Shown: piece by piece, positions 1 through 8,358 of the stretch | Layout of the letters: each line of letters begins with the position of its first letter | How positions within the stretch are numbered: position 1 is the stretch's first letter | Source: Symsagittifera roscoffensis | Lineage: Eukaryota; Xenacoelomorpha; Acoela; Convolutidae | NCBI RefSeq assembly: GCF_963678635.1 | Contig: NW_026970879.1 | Coordinates: 1 to 64,000 of the forward strand | Length of the DNA: 64,000 nucleotides | Reading direction: 5' to 3' | Notes under the pieces: model-generated | The model's input: the letters and a program-made list of their open reading frames with translations, nothing else | Told to the model about the DNA's origin: nothing | The model's database searches: none | Made by a program: the position numbers and the translations under genes

Positions 1-138
1 AGTTTGTAAATTGCCTTGATTTTTCACAAAAACTCTATATAAATTTTGATAATGTATTTTTGTTTTTTTGCTTAATTCATTTAAATTATTGCAATTAGTT
101 TTTTGTAAAATAAAGTTTAAATTTTCTGTTTTATCCAT
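1..138 (-). CDS. XRE-type HTH regulator, N-terminal part (cut by window start)
   Basis: The ATG lies at 138-136 on the minus strand, and the reading frame runs off the window at position 1, leaving 46 codons. The sequence matches the start of the 70-residue HTH protein encoded at 32880-33092, so this is the same gene one unit upstream. The visible part contains the helix-turn-helix segment 'NELSKKTKIHYQNLYRVF'. It would be the first gene of the leftward block of the preceding unit, and its presence shows that phage sequence continues to the left of the window. Confidence 0.85.
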   Translation of the reverse strand, partial: MDKTENLNFILQKTNCNNLNELSKKTKIHYQNLYRVFVKNQGNLQT

Positions 139-325
139 TTTTATATTTGTTTTTGTGTAAATATGTAATTATTATAACATAATATATCAATATATAAAGA
201 TATAAATCAATAAAATATTCTTAATAATTAATTATACAATTATTTTTAAAAAATAATGTAATATTATTTAATATTTTTTTACTTATGATATAATTAAATT
301 ATTTGTTAATAATTTTTAAAAAAAA
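139..325. promoter_or_regulatory. Divergent control region between the HTH gene and the lipoprotein gene
   Basis: This 187-bp A/T-rich spacer separates the leftward block from the rightward block. A leftward extended -10 (TGT-TATAAT on the minus strand) lies at 171-179. A rightward extended -10 (TGA-TATAAT) lies at 286-294 with no convincing -35. Between them, TATATC at 183-188 and GATATA at 199-204 form a 22-bp dyad that could bind the HTH product. In DNA this A/T-rich, short matches occur by chance, so the promoters are plausible and the operator is only a suggestion. Confidence 0.5.
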
Positions 326-859
326 ATGAAAAGAATTATAATTATTGTTACATGTTTATTACTTTATTCATGTGGTCAAATGGATAAACTCATACCGAGT
401 TTTGGATATAATAAAGATAATCAATCTACTTCTAGTTCTGATACTTTAAGTCAATCTATAGGTTATGCTAGTGTATCTGCCACATTAGGGGAAAACCAAT
501 CTAAAAGTTATAATAAATCAAATATTACATCCAATGATTTAAATAATGAAATGGAACTTGCACAAAATACTAGTGAAACCAATTTTGGTGGTTCTCATGT
601 TGATAATAGTAAAAAAAAAATAATATCGAATACTAACAAAGATAATGAAGAAACATTTTATCGTAGTTCGGCTAATCAAATTATTTATAATAGAATGACA
701 TTATTTGAATTATTATGTATTTTATGTTTTATGGCATTTGTTGCTGGTGTTATAACTTATAGTGCTTATCATGTCGGCTTTATAACTGGGAAATTAAAAA
801 ATAAAATGAATAATATAAAAAATAAATATAATAATTGTAAAAAAAATAATGAGGTATAA
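326..859 (+). CDS. Membrane-anchored lipoprotein with unimolecular-spanin architecture
   Basis: A 177-residue protein. Residues 1-16 form a lipoprotein signal peptide (MKR, hydrophobic core, lipobox-like LYSC with Cys16). About 105 polar, Asn/Ser-rich residues follow. A single membrane segment spans about 125-152, and the tail at 155-177 is Lys/Asn-rich and basic. An N-terminal lipid anchor plus a C-terminal inner-membrane helix is the layout of unimolecular spanins such as T1 gp11, which fuse inner and outer membranes at lysis. No sequence family was recognised, so this is inference from architecture; a surface or exclusion lipoprotein is the alternative. It is first in a three-gene membrane-protein operon. 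There is no clear Shine-Dalgarno before the ATG. Confidence 0.6.
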   Translation: MKRIIIIVTCLLLYSCGQMDKLIPSFGYNKDNQSTSSSDTLSQSIGYASVSATLGENQSKSYNKSNITSNDLNNEMELAQNTSETNFGGSHVDNSKKKIISNTNKDNEETFYRSSANQIIYNRMTLFELLCILCFMAFVAGVITYSAYHVGFITGKLKNKMNNIKNKYNNCKKNNEV

Positions 860-860
860 A

Positions 861-1247
861 ATGCTTAAAAAAGAAAATAAAATTATAATTTTAATACTAA
901 CAATTATTTGTGTTATATGGTTATTTATAGGAATTTATCATTTAATAATAAAACAATCAATAAATACATATATCGCAGATGTATTACTTAATTCTTTATC
1001 ATTATTTTATATATATAAAATTATAAAAGATAATAATTTTATAGGCAATATAAAATTAAAATTTTCATTATTTTTTTTATTTAATGGGGTATTTTTTTTA
1101 TTATGGAATTGTGTTACATTAATATTAAATAATAATATAGAAAGTTTTGATACATTTTATTTTTTTTCTGATTTTTTAATGATTATTTTATCATTATTAT
1201 TATGTGATAAAGATATATGTATTAAAATTCAAAAATTTTTTAAATGA
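861..1247 (+). CDS. Small multi-span membrane protein A
   Basis: About 128 residues, very hydrophobic, with roughly four membrane segments (near 6-26, 36-52, 64-86 and 96-114). An upstream in-frame ATG at 849 exists, but the ATG at 861 is preferred: it follows GAGG at 851-854 at good spacing and starts just after the lipoprotein stop. No family is recognised. The C-terminal half resembles that of the next gene (YK, then hydrophobic segments, then an Asp/Tyr-rich loop), suggesting a tandem duplication. Next to a spanin-like gene, a holin or antiholin role is possible, but holins usually have one to three segments; an exclusion or immunity protein is equally possible. Confidence 0.6.
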   Translation: MLKKENKIIILILTIICVIWLFIGIYHLIIKQSINTYIADVLLNSLSLFYIYKIIKDNNFIGNIKLKFSLFFLFNGVFFLLWNCVTLILNNNIESFDTFYFFSDFLMIILSLLLCDKDICIKIQKFFK

Positions 1248-1726
1248 GAAATAATAAAAATAAATTATATATAATTGATATTGGATGTATTATCTTATTA
1301 ATTATCAAATTAACAAAAATCATTATGGGAATTAAAGTGATGTTGACAAAATATCCAATTAAAGAAAATATAATTATCACTATATGTGCTACAGGATCAT
1401 TTTTTTGGTTTTGTTATTTTATAAAAAATACTCAAGTTTATATTTTTATTGAATCCATAGAATCAATATTAACATTTGTATTATTTACATTACTTGGTAT
1501 ATATATTGTTTATAAAAATTTATATTTAAAAATAAACATTACAATTTTTTATTCAATAGTATTAATTGCAATTGGTTTTATAGATGCTTTACTTGATATA
1601 TCAATTTTAAATAACTTAACATCTTATGATAGTTCAGTTACTTATGCCATTATATGCGATACTTTTTATATTATTGCTGGAATTATTTTATTATTTTTAT
1701 TAATAAATCATCAAAAAAATAAATAA
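1244..1726 (+). CDS. Small multi-span membrane protein B (probable paralogue of A)
   Basis: 160 residues with about five hydrophobic segments and a short charged C-terminus. Its ATG overlaps the previous gene's stop (ATGA, 1244-1247), so the two are probably translationally coupled. The last ~75 residues can be laid over the last ~75 of the preceding protein with similar spacing of the hydrophobic segments and loop. Function unknown. As the last gene before the long non-coding region, it closes the membrane-protein operon. Confidence 0.6.
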   Translation: MRNNKNKLYIIDIGCIILLIIKLTKIIMGIKVMLTKYPIKENIIITICATGSFFWFCYFIKNTQVYIFIESIESILTFVLFTLLGIYIVYKNLYLKINITIFYSIVLIAIGFIDALLDISILNNLTSYDSSVTYAIICDTFYIIAGIILLFLLINHQKNK

Positions 1727-2594
1727 AATCAAATCAAACCAAATCAAATATTATCAAAATACATTACAAATTTTAAAAGTAATGGTGTTTCTTAAACCTT
1801 TATAATTCAATATATTTAAAGAATATGGCACATAGTGGCATATTAATAGTAATAGTATGGCACATTTTAATTAAAACCATAAAAATACAAAAATACTTAT
1901 GGAATATTAAAACTATTCAAAATAATAAAAATAATTAAGATGTGTAAATCCACTACACTCAATAATTTTAATTATAGCATTTAAATTGATTTTAAGGCTC
2001 ATTCATGGCTTTTTTATTCATTTTATAACACTATGTATAACAAATAAATTATCAATCAACCTTGATACCTTTATGTTGATTTTTAAATATTATCCAAAAA
2101 AATAATTTTATATTTTATCATAAACCCTATAAAAACATAGATTTGTGTTTATGATGTGTTTATTGAAGCTATATAAATCAATGCTTTTAAGACATTTTTA
2201 TTTCATAAAAACATAAAAACATAACCCCCTATATATATAATTTATATATTTATATATATATATATATGTATTTATGTGTTTATTGTAATATTTATTTTTA
2301 ATATTATTTTAATGTTTATATTTATATTTATATATATATATTTATATTATTATACGGGGGTTATGTTTTTATGGGTTTATTGGGTAAAAATGTTTAAAAA
2401 TTCCTTTATTTATATAGCTTTCAATAAACACAAATATTTGGGTTTTATGTGTGTTTATATATGTTTTTATTAGAAAATAAAGCAAAAATTTGTTTATTTA
2501 ATTTTAATATTCATTATTTAATTTTAATATTTGTTATCTCATAATGTTGATTATTTAATAATATTTATTATTTTATAATATTTAAATATTTTTG
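1727..2594. other. Long non-coding region between the membrane operon and the replication operon
   Basis: No convincing gene lies between 1727 and 2731. The left part begins with short CAAAT-type tandem repeats (about 1729-1757). It then holds three TGGCAnAT words: TATGGCACAT at 1824-1833, TGGCATAT at 1836-1843 and TATGGCACAT at 1856-1865. The stretch 1866-2140 shows nothing clear. From about 2141 the region becomes a dense array of direct and inverted repeats (separate entry). Unit 2 carries the same region almost without change, so it is maintained despite coding for nothing obvious. Confidence 0.7.
2144..2458. other. Candidate replication origin: iteron-like words within nested inverted repeats
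   Basis: The 9-mer TGTGTTTAT occurs at 2144-2152, 2155-2163, 2275-2283 and 2450-2458, and inverted at 2424-2432. A perfect 18-bp inverted repeat with C5/G5 ends has arms at 2212-2229 and 2356-2373 around a 126-bp, almost pure A/T spacer. An outer pair lies at 2157-2177 and 2409-2430 and differs by one extra base. Iterons, an A/T-rich unwinding region and position upstream of the primase gene fit a replication origin. No recognised initiator gene supports it, so the assignment rests on architecture and location. Confidence 0.5.
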
Positions 2595-2623
2595 TTGACT
2601 TTTAGTTTTTAGTTAAATATACT
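2595..2623 (+). promoter_or_regulatory. Sigma70-type promoter of the replication operon
   Basis: TTGACT at 2595-2600 and TATACT at 2618-2623 are separated by exactly 17 bases, each one base from consensus. This is the best promoter match noticed in the window. Transcription would start near 2630, giving a ~100-base leader before the primase ATG. The ACTAGTGATATC stretch overlapping and following the -10 contains short palindromes that could be operator sites. Confidence 0.65.
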
Positions 2624-2678
2624 AGTGATATCAAATTGGTTGATAGTAAAGTGTTGGATCTTTGCTAACAATTTTTTT

Positions 2679-2716
2679 TTGGGGTGAGGTCTTATCCACC
2701 TATCCAACCACCCCAA
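2679..2716 (+). promoter_or_regulatory. Structured leader element before the primase gene
   Basis: TTGGGGTG at 2679-2686 pairs perfectly with CACCCCAA at 2709-2716, and AGGT at 2687-2690 can pair with ACCT at 2698-2701 inside the loop. The loop holds TTATCCACC (2692-2700), one base from a DnaA box. This G/C-rich patch is conspicuous in very A/T-rich DNA and lies between the promoter and the ribosome-binding site (AGGAT, 2719-2723). It may be a translational operator, an attenuator-like hairpin or a DnaA-binding site. Confidence 0.4.
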
Positions 2717-2731
2717 TTAGGATAATTTCTT

Positions 2732-3604
2732 ATGAATATAAATAAATTTAACCAATTTATGCTCGATATTGGTTATATATTGCCAAAAAATTTTAATTAT
2801 AATATTACGATTGAATCAATATATAGATTTGCTGATATAAATAAAATTTCAAATAATAAAAATTTATGGATAAAAAATATAGATAATAATAAATTTGTTT
2901 TTGGTGATTGGTCAACAGATCAAAAATATATTTATATTGATAGTGAAAAACAAAGTCTAGAAAAAATAGAATTTAATAATATTGAATATAAAAAAGCAAA
3001 AATTGAAAAAGAAAATATACAAATTCAAAAATCAAAAAGTTTAAAAAAATTTTATAATAATTTACCTTATGCCAATAATAATCACCCATATTTAATTAAA
3101 AAGAAAATTAAAAACCATAAAATGTTGCGTCAAAAAGATAATATGTTGGTAATTCCTTTGTTTGGAATAGAAAAAAATTTTATTGGAGTAATTCAATCAT
3201 TGCAATATATTTGTAATAATGGTTCTAAAATATTTGCAAAAGGAGCTAAATTTCAAGGTTCTTGGCTTCCATTAAACGAATCTTCTAATAAAAATTTTAT
3301 ATTTTGCGAGGGTTTTGCCACAGGAAGTAGTATATTAAATGAAGTAGAAAAAAATAAAATAGATGTTACAGTCATAAGTTGTTTTAATTCAAGCAATATT
3401 ATTAATATTGTTAAATTTATTAATTATCAATATAACGATGCCAATCTTTATATATATGCTGATAATGATATTCATAATGGTGGTTTAAATTTTGCAAAAA
3501 AAACACAACAATGTATTTCTAAAGTAAAAATAATCTTACCCCCTTTAACGGAGGAACAAAAACACAATGGTTTAAGTGACTGGAATGATTATTTAAATTG
3601 TTAA
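2732..3604 (+). CDS. Toprim-domain phage primase (TraC/Toprim_3-like)
   Basis: 290 residues. The C-terminal half is a Toprim domain: acidic motif FCEG at 191-194 (Glu193), then YADND at 242-246 with the metal-binding Asp pair, ending in SDWND at 282-286, as is common in plasmid and phage primases of this type. The N-terminal ~100 residues are Lys/Asn-rich without clear motifs, and no zinc finger is visible, so DNA recognition may need a partner. It should make RNA primers for phage replication. It is first in the replication operon, directly downstream of the origin candidate and promoter, and 26 bases before the DUF3987-like gene. Confidence 0.8.
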   Translation: MNINKFNQFMLDIGYILPKNFNYNITIESIYRFADINKISNNKNLWIKNIDNNKFVFGDWSTDQKYIYIDSEKQSLEKIEFNNIEYKKAKIEKENIQIQKSKSLKKFYNNLPYANNNHPYLIKKKIKNHKMLRQKDNMLVIPLFGIEKNFIGVIQSLQYICNNGSKIFAKGAKFQGSWLPLNESSNKNFIFCEGFATGSSILNEVEKNKIDVTVISCFNSSNIINIVKFINYQYNDANLYIYADNDIHNGGLNFAKKTQQCISKVKIILPPLTEEQKHNGLSDWNDYLNC

Positions 3605-3630
3605 TTTGTAAAATAAAAAAAGGATAAAAA

Positions 3631-5016
3631 ATGGATAAATTAATAAAAAATATTGTTAAAAAAGAAGATTTTAAATTAATGAATAATGTTAATACTTATA
3701 CAAACAACAATCAAGCAGATGTAAGTATAGTATCAATAATTAAAAATAATGAAATTAATAAAATAAAAAATTTATTAAAAAAATTAGAAAATACTAAAGA
3801 TCGTGAAGAAACTATTAAATTAAATCAAGAATTTAATTTATTCCCTACAAAAAATGGTTTTTTTAAAGAAGTATTTGAAACATTTAAATATAACTGTTTA
3901 TTTAAACAAGATATTTTATCTTTAGGAGCTTCTATTTCAATACTTTCACATTGTTTTAGCAAAAAATATAAAATTATGTTTAACAATTTTGTTACACCTT
4001 TAAATCTTTATATTCTTTCAATTGCTGAAACTGGTAGAGGTAAAGATTCTGCCAATGCTTTAATAAAACAAATTTTAGCAAATAATTATCTTACTCAAGC
4101 GGATGTGGTTGGTAAAGTCTCAAGTGGTGAAGCCATTGAAGATGCTTTAGTTAGAAAGAATAATCGTTATGCTGTACTGGATGAGGTTTCGCATTTTTTT
4201 AAATCTATGAAAACAAATCAATATCAATCAAATATTGAAAGCATTTTATTAGAATTATATACGGCGAGTCGAGGAGTATATTATCCACGCTCAAAAGCCA
4301 ATCAAGAAAATGATACATTACCTATCAATAATCCTATTTTAAATTTTTATGGAACTACTACTCCTACAAGTTTATTTGATGTGTTGAAATCAAAAGATAT
4401 TGCTTCAGGTTTACTACCTAGATTTTTATTATTTTCTAGCGAAATGATTAATCAAAAAGCATATGTAAAAAGAAATATAAAAAAAATTGATTATCAATTT
4501 ATATCTGATCAAATTGAAAATATTTTAATTCCTGAAGCTTTCCCAATTAGCATATTATTACATGATGATGCGATTGAATATTATTATGACAAAATTGATG
4601 AATATGCCAATATTGCAAATGAAATTAAAAGATCAATATTTTCTCGAGTTTGTGAAAATGGATTAAAAATTGCTGGTATTTTAGCTGTATGCGATAATAA
4701 ATTAAAACCAGTTATAAATATTAAACATTTGGAATATGGAATTGCTTTATCGAGTTATTCTGCTAGTCAATTATATAGTTTTGTTACCAGTTATATGAGT
4801 GAATCAACACGCCATACCCTTTTTAATGAGATTTTTAATTTTATTAAAAAAAATAATGGTTGTACTAAAACTATGATAAATAAAGCGTTTAGAAAAATTA
4901 CACCTAGTCAAAGAGATGAAATTTTATTGGATTTAATACAACAAGAAGAAATTGAAAAATTCAATGCAAAAAAAGGAGAAAGAACTTTTTTTAAATATTA
5001 TGTAATAAATAAATAA
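3631..5016 (+). CDS. DUF3987-type replicative ATPase/helicase
   Basis: 461 residues. The core has an atypical Walker A, ETGRGKDS at about 133-140 with Asp after the Lys, and a Walker B-like AVLDE at 181-185. The C-terminal ~80 residues resemble a winged helix (TKTMINKAFRKITPSQRDEILLDLI). DUF3987 proteins commonly follow Toprim primases in phages and plasmids and are thought to act as the helicase partner. AAGGA lies just upstream of the ATG. The family assignment is by motif and context; the unusual Walker A makes catalytic activity less certain. Confidence 0.7.
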   Translation: MDKLIKNIVKKEDFKLMNNVNTYTNNNQADVSIVSIIKNNEINKIKNLLKKLENTKDREETIKLNQEFNLFPTKNGFFKEVFETFKYNCLFKQDILSLGASISILSHCFSKKYKIMFNNFVTPLNLYILSIAETGRGKDSANALIKQILANNYLTQADVVGKVSSGEAIEDALVRKNNRYAVLDEVSHFFKSMKTNQYQSNIESILLELYTASRGVYYPRSKANQENDTLPINNPILNFYGTTTPTSLFDVLKSKDIASGLLPRFLLFSSEMINQKAYVKRNIKKIDYQFISDQIENILIPEAFPISILLHDDAIEYYYDKIDEYANIANEIKRSIFSRVCENGLKIAGILAVCDNKLKPVINIKHLEYGIALSSYSASQLYSFVTSYMSESTRHTLFNEIFNFIKKNNGCTKTMINKAFRKITPSQRDEILLDLIQQEEIEKFNAKKGERTFFKYYVINK

Positions 5017-5022
5017 AAAAAG

Positions 5023-5051
5023 TTGTATTTTTATAAAAATAATTATATAAT
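5023..5051 (+). promoter_or_regulatory. Internal promoter, copy 1 of a duplicated promoter cassette
   Basis: TTGTAT at 5023-5028 and TATAAT at 5046-5051 are spaced by 17 bases, upstream of the Gp157-like gene. The surrounding 39 bases (5023-5061) recur at 8771-8809 with two mismatches. The perfect -10 box lies in the palindrome ATTATATAAT. Such a repeated cassette would let two parts of the operon be expressed together, apart from the primase promoter. Confidence 0.6.
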
Positions 5052-5101
5052 GATTAAATAAATAAAATATAAAATACTTATAATAATTAACAAGGATAAA
5101 T

Positions 5102-5617
5102 ATGAACAATCAAATATATTATATAAAAGAAGAAATTAAAAATTTAAATAGTTATGTTTTGAATGGCGATTCTTATTTACATTTAGATACATTAGAACAT
5201 ATAACTTGTGAAGAATATGACGCTATGCTTGCTAAAGCATTTAATAATAAAGAAGAAGCTATTAGATATTTATGCTTATCAATTATTGAAGAAAAATCTA
5301 AATTATTAATTATTGATAATGAGATTGAAAGATTAAAAAAATTAAAAAATAACAAAAAAAGAAAAATTGAAAATATTACAAATATGATTCGTAATAATTG
5401 CAATAGCAATATTGATTTTGAAGTTTTTCAATTATTTTTTAGAAAAGGTGTTGATAGTGTTGAAATAACAGATGAGTCAATAATTCCAAATAAATACAAA
5501 AAAGAAGTTATAACTTATCAAATTAATAAAAACGAAATTAAAAAAGATTTAAAAAATAATAATTTAATTAATGGAGCAACATTAGTAACAGGTAAAAAAT
5601 CAGTAATAATTAAATAA
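5102..5617 (+). CDS. Gp157-like phage protein
   Basis: 171 residues. The N-terminal half is a charged helical/coiled-coil region rich in Glu and Lys (about 60-105). It is followed by a C-terminal part with the family's hallmarks: 'VEITDESIIPNKYKKEVI' and then a Lys-rich 'INGATLVTGKKSVIIK' ending. This matches the Siphovirus Gp157 family, usually encoded next to SAK-type ATPases and ssDNA-binding proteins in phage recombination modules. The exact biochemical role is unknown. Start supported by AAGGAT eight bases upstream. Confidence 0.75.
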   Translation: MNNQIYYIKEEIKNLNSYVLNGDSYLHLDTLEHITCEEYDAMLAKAFNNKEEAIRYLCLSIIEEKSKLLIIDNEIERLKKLKNNKKRKIENITNMIRNNCNSNIDFEVFQLFFRKGVDSVEITDESIIPNKYKKEVITYQINKNEIKKDLKNNNLINGATLVTGKKSVIIK

Positions 5618-5635
5618 AAAAAGGAGAATAAAAAA

Positions 5636-6355
5636 ATGATAGATTTAAATAATTTAGAAACACCTAAAAAACCTAAAAAACTTATTGGCACTATTTATGG
5701 TGGTGCTGGTGTTGGTAAAACATATCTTGCAAGTAATTGTGAAAAACCTGTACTATTGCGTATCGAAGATGGGTCGGCAAGTCTTTCAGATCAAGATATA
5801 AAAATGTTGCCTTGTATCAATGAACCAATTGATGTGTTTATGCAAATAAAAACATTACTTGATCAAGATCATAATTTCAAAACACTGATTATTGATTCTG
5901 TAAGTAAATTTGATGAATTGTCAATTGCAGAATATTTATTCCAAAATAAAGGTTTAAAATTATCTGATAATGATTATGCGGGATATGAGTTTTTATATTC
6001 TAGACATAGAAGTTTATCAAATGCTTGTGCTAAATTATCAACAAATAAAAATATGAATATTATTTTTATATCTCATGAAAAAGCAACTCAAGTAGGTCGT
6101 GATAGTAAACAACTACAAATGACACTTAAAATGTCACCAAAATCAGCGCGTTATTATATTGATGATGTGGATTTTGTTGGGTATTTGCAACCTGCTGATT
6201 TAATATCTGCAGAAGGTAAAAGATCAAGAGTTATAAAAATGGATGTTGATTCTAACCTTAACAATCAATCAAAAAATAGATTTGACTTAAAAAATAGGGA
6301 GGTAATTGCAAAAAATACAACATTAGAAAATATCTTTTTAAACAAAAACCAATAA
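5636..6355 (+). CDS. RecA-like AAA ATPase (AAA_24 / SAK4-type recombination protein)
   Basis: 239 residues. Walker A GGAGVGKT at 22-29, followed by an acidic DGS segment at 45-47, and Walker B TLIID at 83-87. The compact RecA-like core and its position between Gp157-like and DUF669-like genes match phage SAK4/AAA_24 nucleotide-binding proteins that promote single-strand annealing or recombination together with a phage SSB. AAGGAG precedes the ATG. Assignment is by motif and neighbours. Confidence 0.8.
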   Translation: MIDLNNLETPKKPKKLIGTIYGGAGVGKTYLASNCEKPVLLRIEDGSASLSDQDIKMLPCINEPIDVFMQIKTLLDQDHNFKTLIIDSVSKFDELSIAEYLFQNKGLKLSDNDYAGYEFLYSRHRSLSNACAKLSTNKNMNIIFISHEKATQVGRDSKQLQMTLKMSPKSARYYIDDVDFVGYLQPADLISAEGKRSRVIKMDVDSNLNNQSKNRFDLKNREVIAKNTTLENIFLNKNQ

Positions 6356-6367
6356 GGAAATAATACA

Positions 6368-6805
6368 ATGAATTTTAATGATTTTAATTTTAACGAAGCA
6401 GTAATTAAAGATTTTCAAACATATGAAAATGGCGAATATCCTGTATGTGTTGATAATGCTAGTGTCGATGATTCGCAAAACCCTATCATTACTTTAAAAA
6501 TTAAGCTTAGATTTTTATCTGGAAAATATCAAGGTAATTTTATATATGATAATTTATTATTAAATTCTGATGATACAAGTAATTTCAGATTATCTATAGC
6601 TAAACAAAGAATGAATGATTTTAATAATTTTTTAGAAAAACCTTTAAATTCTGCAGAAGAATTAATCGATAATTGTTTTATAATTGTAATTAAAAATACT
6701 ACAAAAAATGACAAAACTTATTGTAATATTTCTTATTATAAAAAATATGATTCAACTATAAAAGATGATTCACCTATAAAAGATGATTTTAATATACCAT
6801 TTTAA
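6368..6805 (+). CDS. DUF669-like single-stranded DNA-binding protein
   Basis: 145 residues beginning 'MNFNDFNFNEA', with the 'Y..G.YPV.V..A' opening and 'FLSGKYQGNFIYDNLLL' core of DUF669 proteins, an OB-fold-like group acting as phage SSB partners of AAA_24 ATPases. The acidic C-terminus (DDSPIKDDFNIPF) is the kind of tail through which SSBs recruit other proteins. It follows the AAA ATPase gene by 12 bases with AAGGAAA upstream. Confidence 0.75.
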   Translation: MNFNDFNFNEAVIKDFQTYENGEYPVCVDNASVDDSQNPIITLKIKLRFLSGKYQGNFIYDNLLLNSDDTSNFRLSIAKQRMNDFNNFLEKPLNSAEELIDNCFIIVIKNTTKNDKTYCNISYYKKYDSTIKDDSPIKDDFNIPF

Positions 6806-6825
6806 AAAAAAAGGACAATTAAAAA

Positions 6826-8358
6826 ATGATACTTTATGATTATCAAAAAAATGCAGTTGCATCTACTTATCAATATTTAAAAGAGAAAAAAGGTGTATCC
6901 CCATTAATCATTGCACCAACTGGTGCAGGTAAAAGTATCATTATTGCTCAAATTATAAAAGATACATATAAGCATAAAAGAATTTTAAAATTAACTCACA
7001 AAAAAGATCTTTTAGTACAAAATTATAATAAAGTTTCTAAAATTATACCAAATATAGATATTGGTTTTTATTGTGCTGGTATGAAAAAAAAAGATACTAA
7101 AACAAATATTATATTTGCCAGTATTCAATCTATAGCTAAAAATATTAACAAATTTAAAGCATTTGATTTAATTCTTATTGATGAAGCTCATTTGATAAAT
7201 ATAAGTTCAGAATCTCAATATAAAAAAGTTTTAGACTTTTTAAAAAATTGCAATTCAAATCTTAAATGTATCGGATTAACTGCGACACCTTATCGTGTAG
7301 ATTGTGGATATTTATATGGGCAAAACAATTCTTTTTTTGATGGTGTAAGTTTTGATATTAAAATAAATTATTTAATTAAAAATAATTATTTATGTAATCC
7401 TACATCAACTGCTTCACAAGTTAATATTAATACTCAATCAATTCCAATTAAAAATAATAAATATAATCAAAAAGCACATGAAATGGCTTTTAGTCGTGAA
7501 TTTATCAATACATTACAAGAAATCACTTATAAAACTCAACATAGAAAAAAAGTAATAATTTTTTGTAGTGGTGTTGATCATGCTAAAAATGTACATTTAC
7601 ATATGCCTAATAGCGAAATTGTGACAGGCACAACTATTAACCGTGAAAAGATTTTATCAAGATTTTTAAATAATGAATTTAAATTTTTAATAAATGTTGA
7701 TGTTTTAACAACTGGTTTTGATGACCCTTCAATCGATTGTGTTGTCATTTTAAGGGCAATATTAAGTCCAAGCTTGTTTGTGCAAATTTGTGGGCGTGGC
7801 TTGCGTATTGCTCCAAATAAAAAAGATTGTTTAATTTTAGATTTTGGTCATAATTTTGAGCGGCATGGTTGTATTGATGATATACAAGTTAAAATTCCAA
7901 AAGGAAAAAATGAAAAAAGAGAAAAAATAGAAAAACAAAATGCTAAAAAATGCGACAAATGTTGTGTTATTAATAAAATACAAGCTAAAGTATGTATTAG
8001 ATGTGGAGAACCTTTTAATAATCAATTAACTAATTTTAATTATTCTGGTAATATATTAACTAATGCTCAAACATCTAATGTTATTAAAATTATTTATACA
8101 TTTGTAAAAAATAAAAAAGATATAGAAATGCTTAAAATATCATATCTTATTACTGGTTTTAAAATTATTCAAGAATTTATTTGTTTAGATCATTATGGTT
8201 ATGCTTATAAAATAGCAATTCAAAAAGTACGGGCTTTAAAAGGAACAGCCAAAAATATTAATGAAGCTAAATCACAATTTAAATTGTGGAAACAACCAAC
8301 AAAAATTACTTATATAAAAAAAGATGGTTTTTATAATATTATTAATAAGGAATTTTAA
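6826..8358 (+). CDS. DEAH-box superfamily 2 helicase with zinc finger
   Basis: 510 residues. Motif I APTGAGKS at 30-37, DEAH at 119-122, motif III-like TATPYR at 152-157, and a C-terminal helicase domain with TTGFDDPSIDC and the arginine-finger motif QICGRGLRI. About 45 residues later comes a four-cysteine finger, CDKC…CIRCG. The family (UvsW/RadD-like phage helicases) unwinds or remodels branched DNA during replication and recombination. Downstream is a RusA-like resolvase, a sensible partner. The unit 2 copy differs at several residues in the middle of the protein. Confidence 0.85.
   Translation: MILYDYQKNAVASTYQYLKEKKGVSPLIIAPTGAGKSIIIAQIIKDTYKHKRILKLTHKKDLLVQNYNKVSKIIPNIDIGFYCAGMKKKDTKTNIIFASIQSIAKNINKFKAFDLILIDEAHLINISSESQYKKVLDFLKNCNSNLKCIGLTATPYRVDCGYLYGQNNSFFDGVSFDIKINYLIKNNYLCNPTSTASQVNINTQSIPIKNNKYNQKAHEMAFSREFINTLQEITYKTQHRKKVIIFCSGVDHAKNVHLHMPNSEIVTGTTINREKILSRFLNNEFKFLINVDVLTTGFDDPSIDCVVILRAILSPSLFVQICGRGLRIAPNKKDCLILDFGHNFERHGCIDDIQVKIPKGKNEKREKIEKQNAKKCDKCCVINKIQAKVCIRCGEPFNNQLTNFNYSGNILTNAQTSNVIKIIYTFVKNKKDIEMLKISYLITGFKIIQEFICLDHYGYAYKIAIQKVRALKGTAKNINEAKSQFKLWKQPTKITYIKKDGFYNIINKEF

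Noticed and set aside
1825-1938. 37-residue hydrophobic open frame overlapping the TGGCACAT repeats
   Set aside because: Could be read as a small membrane peptide, but the ribosome-binding site is weak and such frames are expected by chance in this DNA; not called as a gene.
2276-2473. 65-residue open frame in the repeat-rich region
   Set aside because: It lies across the inverted-repeat arms, is only low-complexity Ile/Phe/Tyr sequence produced by A/T repeats, and has no ribosome-binding site.
5173-5409. Minus-strand hydrophobic open frame opposite the Gp157-like gene
   Set aside because: Phe/Leu/Ile-rich product is the mirror of a Lys/Asn-rich coding strand; a typical A/T-rich shadow.
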